A stretch of 6,748 nucleotides of DNA, from the NCBI GenBank assembly GCA_964449285.1, contig CAYUZX010000099.1:1-6748 (forward strand). Direction: 5' to 3'. The notes below the pieces were generated by a model. The model did no database searches. It was not told the DNA's origin and worked only from the letters and a program-made list of their open reading frames with translations. Of this stretch, positions 1 through 4,244 are shown piece by piece (within the stretch, counting starts at the first letter, position 1; each line of letters opens with the position of its first letter). Both the position numbers and the translations under genes were made by a program. Source of the stretch: QYOJ01 sp964449285 (GTDB lineage: Bacteria; Bacteroidota; Bacteroidia; Bacteroidales; FEN-979).

Positions 1-35
1 AATGCAGGAATGCAGGAATGCAGGAATGCAGGAAT
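1..35. repeat. Tandem octamer array, AATGCAGG x4 plus a partial unit
   Basis: Four perfect head-to-tail copies of AATGCAGG occupy 1-32, and AAT continues at 33-35. The array starts at the window edge, so it may extend further left. It lies beyond the 3' end of pfkA. An open frame on the plus strand can be read through it, but it has no recognisable product. Perfect identity between units suggests recent slippage or expansion. Confidence 0.9.
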
Positions 36-92
36 TATCAATGCAATGAAAAGTTTCAAGTCTATGTTCCAATTCTCAAGTATCCCATTACA

Positions 93-120
93 TCTCACGT
101 CTCACGTCTTAAGTCCTTCT
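93..120. repeat. TCTCACG heptamer array, copy A, touching the pfkA stop codon
   Basis: Four seven-base units lie head to tail: TCTCACG at 93-99 and 100-106, then variants at 107-113 (TCTTAAG) and 114-120 (TCCTTCT). The last unit shares two bases with the pfkA stop codon (119-121, minus strand). A longer copy with the same order of units lies at 1207-1248, also at the 3' end of a minus-strand gene. No function is assigned. Confidence 0.85.
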
Positions 121-1099
121 ACAGTGCCAGGACCCGCGACATCTCCAGCAGGTCGAGAATGATTCCTTTGCGATTCTTGATGGCTTCTTCGAATGGTGTG
201 TAGGCAATCTGTTTGTTGATCAGTCCGACCATAACCCCCTGCTGTCCCTCTTTCAAGGCTTTGATCGAAGCATATCCCAGCATGCTAGCCAGCATCCTGT
301 CCCTCGCTGTGGGAGAACCACCCCGTTGAATGTGGCCCAGGATCGTTACGCGGGTCTCCAGTTCCGGAAGCCGCTCTTTCACCTGGGCTGCCACCGACTC
401 TGCATCACCGGCATCATCGCCTTCGGCAACGATAACGATTCCTGATGTTTTGTTCTTCCGGATATCATGTTTCACCAGCCGGGTCAGGTTATCGATATAG
501 GTTTTAGTTTCAGGGATCAGAATAAACTCTGCACCCGAAGCCACACCACTCCAGAGAGCAATATACCCTGAGTCACGACCCATAACCTGGATAAAGAAAA
601 GACGGTCGTGCGAAGTGGCTGTATCACGAATCTTATCGGCAGCTTCGATCACGGTGTTGATAGCCGTATCAAAACCAATGGTATAATCGGTGCCATAGAG
701 ATCATTATCAATGGTTCCCGGAAGACCGATCACCGGGATATCAAACTCTTTCGTAAATTCAGCTGCACCCGTAAATGTCCCATTCCCTCCGATTGCCACC
801 AGCGCATGGATGTTGTGCTTCATCAGATGCTCATAAGCTTGAGCTCTTCCCTCAAACGTCATAAACCGTTTGCTGCGGGCTGTTTTCAGGATTGTTCCAC
901 CTCGTTGAATGATATTGGACACAGAGTGGCTGAACAGGGGTTCGATCTGCCCGTCGATCATTCCTTCGTACCCGCGATAGATGCCAAACATGTCAAACCC
1001 TTCCCAAATGCCGGTGCGGACAACCGCACGAATTGCCGCGTTCATGCCCGGAGAGTCGCCTCCGGAGGTAAAGACCCCGATGTTTTCGATACGTTTCAT
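119..1099 (-). CDS. pfkA: ATP-dependent 6-phosphofructokinase (PfkA)
   Basis: This cytoplasmic glycolytic enzyme phosphorylates fructose 6-phosphate to fructose 1,6-bisphosphate with ATP. The product is 326 residues, against about 320 in E. coli PfkA. Visible motifs in order are the nucleotide loop SGGDSPGMNAAIR (12-24), GGTILKTAR with Arg75, the catalytic loop GTIDND (128-133, Asp131 the expected base), MGR (173-175), Glu226, and GHIQRGG (255-261) with His256 and Arg259. Gly107 and Gly128 stand where pyrophosphate-dependent enzymes carry Asp and Lys, which argues for ATP. By eye, most positions of the effector site are kept (Arg24, Arg28, Arg158, Glu191, Lys217), but the E. coli Arg54 position is Ser57. 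The Mg-ATP motif reads GGNG (104-107) instead of the usual GGDG. I chose the ATG at 1099: it places the protein start just before the conserved first strand, whereas the in-frame TTG at 1129 overlaps the predicted -7 element. The gene probably has its own promoter. Confidence 0.97.
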   Translation of the reverse strand: MKRIENIGVFTSGGDSPGMNAAIRAVVRTGIWEGFDMFGIYRGYEGMIDGQIEPLFSHSVSNIIQRGGTILKTARSKRFMTFEGRAQAYEHLMKHNIHALVAIGGNGTFTGAAEFTKEFDIPVIGLPGTIDNDLYGTDYTIGFDTAINTVIEAADKIRDTATSHDRLFFIQVMGRDSGYIALWSGVASGAEFILIPETKTYIDNLTRLVKHDIRKNKTSGIVIVAEGDDAGDAESVAAQVKERLPELETRVTILGHIQRGGSPTARDRMLASMLGYASIKALKEGQQGVMVGLINKQIAYTPFEEAIKNRKGIILDLLEMSRVLAL

Positions 1100-1126
1100 T
1101 GCCGATTGTGAGATTTTAGAAGATAT

Positions 1127-1134
1127 CAAAATTA
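1127..1134 (-). promoter_or_regulatory. Candidate Bacteroidota -7 promoter element for pfkA (TAATTTTG)
   Basis: The minus strand reads TAATTTTG, an exact match to the TAnnTTTG consensus of the primary sigma factor of Bacteroidota. It ends 27 bases before the chosen pfkA ATG, which would give a leader of roughly 20 bases. No clear TTTG-type -33 element is seen at the usual spacing. The call rests on the motif and its position only. Confidence 0.5.
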
Positions 1135-1151
1135 CGGAAATTTAAAAGACT

Positions 1152-1187
1152 TTTACCGCTAAGACACAAAGACGCTAAGGTCGGAAA
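1152..1187 (+). repeat. Dispersed intergenic element, copy 1 (direct)
   Basis: This element starts with TTTACCGCTAAG and is rich in AAG/CTAAGG motifs. Aligned without gaps to 2551-2586 it matches at 27 of 36 positions, and its first 22 bases match 18 of 22 positions of the reverse complement of 2510-2531. It lies between the methyltransferase stop and pfkA, upstream of the pfkA -7 element. It is non-coding as far as I can see. Confidence 0.7.
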
Positions 1188-1206
1188 ATTCGTCAGGAAA
1201 TATACG

Positions 1207-1248
1207 TCTCACGTCTCACGTCTTACGTCTCACGTCCTTCGTCCTTCT
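1207..1248. repeat. TCTCACG heptamer array, copy B, overlapping the methyltransferase 3' end
   Basis: Six seven-base units lie head to tail. TCTCACG occurs at 1207-1213, 1214-1220 and 1228-1234, TCTTACG at 1221-1227, and the array ends with TCCTTCG and TCCTTCT at 1235-1248. The order (consensus units first, then the CCTTC variants) matches copy A at 93-120. The array contains the stop codon (1216-1218) and the last ten codons of the neighbouring methyltransferase gene. Confidence 0.9.
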
Positions 1249-2391
1249 GTCTTCATCTTTAGCTCCTTCGTATAAATCAAATTTCACAAAACGGCATTCC
1301 AATGGTCCGTTGAAGAGAGGGATCTTCCGGGAAGGCTTCAGTCCGAAAAACTTCAGGGCTTTCAGGTCGGATGAGATGATCCAGGCCTGCCAGCCGCTGT
1401 AGAGGTGTTTCAGGGTATCACCCAGGCTGCGGTAGAATGCGATTCCGTCGTCAAGTTGAATCCGTTCGTCATAGGGTGGGTTCATGATCATCATACCATG
1501 TTCGAATGGTGGTTTTGTTGCATGAAAGTTTGCTACCTGGATCTGCACATCAGGGCCAAGATGGGTTTTCCGGATATTGATCTTGGCTGCGTGGATGGCT
1601 TGCCTGGCGGTGTCGGAGCCATGTATTGGGACTGTCACTGGTCGGATATGTGCATTTGCTTCTATTTTAATACGTTCCCAGAGGGCTGCATCAAAGTCGC
1701 GCCACTTCATGAATCCAAATTCCTGACGGAAATAGCCTGCAGGAGTGGCTGAAGCCAGCATGGCTGCTTCCATAGGAATGGTACCCGAACCGCACATCGG
1801 ATCGTATAGCGGAGTTTGCCGGTCCCATCCTGAGAGGCGGATCAATCCTGCCGCCAGCACTTCGCTGATGGGGGCTTCCCAGGTTCGTTTCCGGTAACCT
1901 CGTTTATGCAATGAATAGCCTGAACTATCCAGGGAGACTGTACACTGTTCCTTCTGGAGGTGGATGTTGATTCGTAAATCAGGATGTTCCAGGTCAACAG
2001 AAGGACGCACGCCATAGATTGTCCGAAACCGGTCGGCAATCGCATCTTTGGCTTTCTGGGCAACGAAAAGGGTATTGGTGAAGGCCGACTGGTTGATCAC
2101 CGCGTCGATTGCAAAGGATTGGCTTTCGGTAATGAACTCCTCCCAGGCAATGGCTTTTACCTGATCGTAAAGATCCTCTTGTTTTACGACCTCAAAGGAG
2201 GCGATGAATTTCAAAAAGCGGAGAGCAAGGCGCGAACAGTAATTTGCCCTGTAAAGGGTCTCATTCGATCCGGTGAAGCTGACTGCACGATGCAGAAGTT
2301 CGGCTTTGATCCCCAATTCCTGCAGTTCTGCGGCAAGGGCTTCCTCAAGGCCGGAGAGGGTTTTTGCTATGACGGGAAAGGAGCCAGACAT
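1216..2391 (-). CDS. THUMP-domain SAM-dependent RNA methyltransferase (RlmL/YpsC type)
   Basis: This is a predicted N2-guanine methyltransferase of 23S rRNA that uses S-adenosylmethionine in the cytoplasm. In E. coli the corresponding domain is the N-terminal half of RlmKL, which makes m2G2445. Here it is a stand-alone 391-residue protein, as in the YpsC-type enzymes, with no RlmK half. An N-terminal RNA-binding region with a THUMP domain spans roughly residues 1-155, followed by the family segment LHKRGYRKRT (161-170). The Rossmann methyltransferase has the SAM loop DPMCGSGT (197-204), an acidic GSD at 258-260 and the catalytic NPPY (304-307), here NPPYDER where NPPYGER is common. The ATG at 2391 fits because the first strand (FPVIAKTLSGLEEALAAEL) follows directly. 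The family-like sequence ends near KFDLYEG (370-376). The last ten residues are basic and encoded by the heptamer array, so they are probably an acquired tail. Exact rRNA position is inferred. Confidence 0.92.
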   Translation of the reverse strand: MSGSFPVIAKTLSGLEEALAAELQELGIKAELLHRAVSFTGSNETLYRANYCSRLALRFLKFIASFEVVKQEDLYDQVKAIAWEEFITESQSFAIDAVINQSAFTNTLFVAQKAKDAIADRFRTIYGVRPSVDLEHPDLRINIHLQKEQCTVSLDSSGYSLHKRGYRKRTWEAPISEVLAAGLIRLSGWDRQTPLYDPMCGSGTIPMEAAMLASATPAGYFRQEFGFMKWRDFDAALWERIKIEANAHIRPVTVPIHGSDTARQAIHAAKINIRKTHLGPDVQIQVANFHATKPPFEHGMMIMNPPYDERIQLDDGIAFYRSLGDTLKHLYSGWQAWIISSDLKALKFFGLKPSRKIPLFNGPLECRFVKFDLYEGAKDEDRRTKDVRRKT

Positions 2392-2406
2392 CTATAAGTA
2401 TTTATA

Positions 2407-2414
2407 CAAAGGTA
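2407..2414 (-). promoter_or_regulatory. Candidate Bacteroidota -7 promoter element for the methyltransferase (TACCTTTG)
   Basis: The minus strand reads TACCTTTG, an exact TAnnTTTG match, ending 15 bases before the ATG at 2391. This would give a very short leader of around 10 bases. No convincing -33 element was found at the expected distance. A small inverted repeat, ATAAC-TT-GTTAT (2414-2425), shares one base with its upstream end and could be an operator, but this is weak. Confidence 0.5.
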
Positions 2415-2460
2415 TAACTTGTTATCAACTTCCACTATTTTGCCATTCCGCTATTAAAAA

Positions 2461-2503
2461 TGGAACGCGGATTGCACTGATCATCGCTGATTTCCGCTGA
2501 TCT
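2461..2503. repeat. GAT-phased imperfect tandem repeat
   Basis: GAT recurs at 2470, 2479, 2489 and 2499, a period of 9-10 bases, with similar spacers (TGCACT, CATCGCT, TTCCGCT). It is preceded by TGGAACGCG. It lies in the 215 bp between the barrel gene and the methyltransferase gene, has no open frame of note, and is unrelated in sequence to the heptamer arrays. Confidence 0.6.
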
Positions 2504-2509
2504 CATTGA

Positions 2510-2531
2510 GTCTTCGTGTCTTCGTGGTGAA
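2510..2531 (-). repeat. Dispersed intergenic element, copy 3 (inverted, partial)
   Basis: Read on the minus strand this begins TTCACCACGAAGACAC and matches the first 22 bases of copy 1 (1152-1173) at 18 of 22 positions. It faces copy 2 at 2551-2586, so the two form the arms of a hairpin. Confidence 0.65.
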
Positions 2532-2562
2532 GTCTTCGCCGGCAAAGACGTTCACCGCCAAG
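2520..2562. other. Long imperfect inverted repeat (potential hairpin)
   Basis: Arms CTTCGTGGTGAA (2520-2531) and TTCACCGCCAAG (2551-2562) pair at 11 of 12 positions, counting one G-U. Inside, GTCTT (2532-2536) can pair with AAGAC (2545-2549) around a GC-rich loop containing GCCGGC. It lies 45 bases past the stop of the minus-strand barrel gene, so it could protect or end that transcript. No T-run follows on either strand, so it is not a canonical intrinsic terminator. Confidence 0.6.
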
Positions 2563-2586
2563 GCCCTAAGTCGATAAGGACGAAAA
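2551..2586 (+). repeat. Dispersed intergenic element, copy 2 (direct)
   Basis: It begins TTCACCGCCAAG and matches copy 1 (1152-1187) at 27 of 36 ungapped positions. Both direct copies lie 20-30 bases past the stop codon of a minus-strand gene, in the same orientation relative to that gene. Its first 12 bases form the right arm of the hairpin at 2520-2562. Confidence 0.7.
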
Positions 2587-2606
2587 GAAAACATCTGGCT
2601 TCTCTT

Positions 2607-4040
2607 TCACTCTCTCGGAAACAGGTAGGTGTAACCGATAGAGATAGCAAATGTTTGGGCATTTACTGTAGCATCAATCTCAGTGTTCTGATGAGGATTG
2701 ATCAAAGCAAAAGGATCAATCGACAAGTTGGGGCTGAAGGTATATGTGAAACCCAACGAAATGATCTGTTTCTTCCGGTGAATAGAGAGTCCAAGAGAAC
2801 AATGATAGAGATCCCAACTTCCCCCACGGTTGGCGAACATAAATTCATAGTCAGACTCTTTATAGTTTGAGAAGTCGGTGTGAAATCCTGCGAGCAAGGA
2901 TAGGTTAGGGAGGAGTTTCTGTTCCAATCCGACAGCCACATTAAATACCGGCCGAACCGTTCGTTTCACCAGCAACAAACTATTTGCAAATGCTTGGATA
3001 ATGGGGTTCTCCGCATGTTCAGGGGGGTAAATCAGCGGATCACCTTCCGGTGCGATCATATCGTATTGTTTCAGTCCAAAGAAATACTCTCCGGAAATGG
3101 AAACCCGGGTTTTAGAACCATCATACTCAACACCAGCGCCAAGAGAGAGTGGTCGCTTATACCGGACCTTTGTCTTGGGGACCCTATCCAGAGTAATAAA
3201 CGTAAAGGTCGAATCGGTGGGATCATCGGAGATATTATATGCCGAAAATTCATGCTGCAAGTCGGCTCTACCAGCAATTCCAAAAGAGGGAGTTGTAACG
3301 GTGAATCCCAACTTCCACCTGCCAGTCTGATAAGCCAGGCCAATCTTAAACAGTCCCGACATACTCCAATACTTAAGGAATTGATCGTCGTTAACAGTAA
3401 TGATCCAGTTGGCCGAATCGGCTAATTGGATTGTTCGGGTATAACTTGTTTGCTGGTACGTTTGTGCCCGGTAGTTCCCGAAAAAAGTGAGGCCAATACC
3501 CAGCCTCTCATTGACTTCATATGTTGCAGCCAAGCCAAACCATTGCTCATTCAGCTGGTTGGTGTAATCAAACGCCCCGATATATGCCTCCACATCAGGT
3601 TCGCTGCTGGCAAAATCATGGTTTGTAAACCGGGTTTTTATGAAGATGTTATCAACGTGTCGTGTCATCAGGCAGTAACTCAGTTTTATTCTCGATAGTT
3701 TTCGCAAGGTTGTCATTCCGGATATAATCTGCGGGAAGATACTGAGCCTGGCTGAATTCAGATTCACACCCTGACCAGCTCCATCTTTGATCAGTAGTTT
3801 ATTCAACTGGTAGAGGTTGGCGTTGACAGACAAACTGGGATACTGGATGAATGCAAAGGCTCCAGGGTTGTAAAAAATGGCCGAGTTATCGCGAACTCCC
3901 CCTATCATGGCACCACCCATCAGGGTGGACTTGGCTCCAAACTGCTGCGACCAGTAGTGATTATCCTGAGCCATACTACCCAGAAAAGTGAAGAATGTCC
4001 ATAGGATCAGAAGGGCTGACCTGCGATCCCTCCATATCAT
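2607..4040 (-). CDS. FadL/OmpP1-like outer-membrane beta-barrel protein
   Basis: This is a predicted outer-membrane barrel, perhaps a channel for hydrophobic compounds as in the FadL/TodX family; substrate unknown. The 477-residue product starts with a signal peptide: MIWRDRR, then hydrophobic SALLILWTFFTFLGSM and a likely cleavage near Ala24-Gln25, as is common in Bacteroidota. Residues 35-64 (FGAKSTLMGGAMIGGVRDNS, then AIFYNPGAFAF) resemble the FadL-family N-terminus, where a small-residue stretch is followed by a D-x-S-x-x-x-x-NP motif. The rest alternates polar and hydrophobic residues as expected of beta strands, and the last strand SIGYTYLF ends three residues before the C-terminus. The ATG at 4040 gives a conventional signal peptide. 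An in-frame ATG at 4070 would add 10 residues and follows a more AT-rich leader, so it remains possible; the frame also stays open to a TTG at 4154. The gene is divergent from the DUF5686 gene, and no exact TAnnTTTG was found upstream. The barrel assignment is firm; the family is less so. Confidence 0.8.
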   Translation of the reverse strand: MIWRDRRSALLILWTFFTFLGSMAQDNHYWSQQFGAKSTLMGGAMIGGVRDNSAIFYNPGAFAFIQYPSLSVNANLYQLNKLLIKDGAGQGVNLNSARLSIFPQIISGMTTLRKLSRIKLSYCLMTRHVDNIFIKTRFTNHDFASSEPDVEAYIGAFDYTNQLNEQWFGLAATYEVNERLGIGLTFFGNYRAQTYQQTSYTRTIQLADSANWIITVNDDQFLKYWSMSGLFKIGLAYQTGRWKLGFTVTTPSFGIAGRADLQHEFSAYNISDDPTDSTFTFITLDRVPKTKVRYKRPLSLGAGVEYDGSKTRVSISGEYFFGLKQYDMIAPEGDPLIYPPEHAENPIIQAFANSLLLVKRTVRPVFNVAVGLEQKLLPNLSLLAGFHTDFSNYKESDYEFMFANRGGSWDLYHCSLGLSIHRKKQIISLGFTYTFSPNLSIDPFALINPHQNTEIDATVNAQTFAISIGYTYLFPRE

Positions 4041-4244
4041 GGATCGGTTCTTTAGCTGCCTATTCTCCATATATCGTATTGATTCATTGATAAATAAATT
4101 TCTAAGATACTGATAATATCTGTTACGTATATTTTCTTCGTTATTTTGAAACAAAAAAAAGTAAAATCGTCTGATAAACTTAACTTGTCAACATAAACTG
4201 ATCGAAATCTGATCCCGTTTCGTAAATTTGAAAAAATCTTTTCC
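4041..4244. promoter_or_regulatory. Divergent intergenic region between two outer-membrane protein genes
   Basis: This AT-rich stretch of 204 bp separates the minus-strand barrel gene from the plus-strand DUF5686 gene and must hold both promoters. It contains the TAAATTTG element of the plus-strand gene and a run of eight A at 4153-4160. TTGACA is readable on the minus strand near 4184-4189, without a matching downstream element. Unlike the other intergenic regions it carries none of the repeat families. Confidence 0.6.
4223..4230 (+). promoter_or_regulatory. Candidate Bacteroidota -7 promoter element for the DUF5686 gene (TAAATTTG)
   Basis: TAAATTTG matches TAnnTTTG exactly and ends 14 bases before the ATG at 4245, nearly the same distance as at the methyltransferase gene. 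The implied leader is about 8-10 bases and A-rich (AAAAAATC), with no Shine-Dalgarno sequence. A -33 element is not evident. Confidence 0.5.

Noticed and set aside
18..203. Plus-strand 61-codon open frame at the left edge
   Set aside because: It runs through the octamer and heptamer repeats and then antisense to the pfkA 3' end, with no recognisable domain.
608..1111. Plus-strand 167-codon open frame
   Set aside because: It is antisense to the strongly conserved N-terminal part of pfkA and its translation resembles no family I know.
93..1248. Possible CRISPR array from the heptamer and octamer repeats
   Set aside because: Units are 7-8 bases with no spacers and no cas genes nearby. They are simple tandem repeats.
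1405..2397. Plus-strand and alternate-frame open frames over the methyltransferase gene
   Set aside because: They overlap a gene with clear SAM and NPPY motifs in the other strand's frame. They are frame shadows.
2411..3450. Identical 13-mer GGTATAACTTGTT at 2411-2423 and 3438-3450
   Set aside because: One copy is inside the barrel coding region, and a single 13-base match in a window of this size is plausible by chance.
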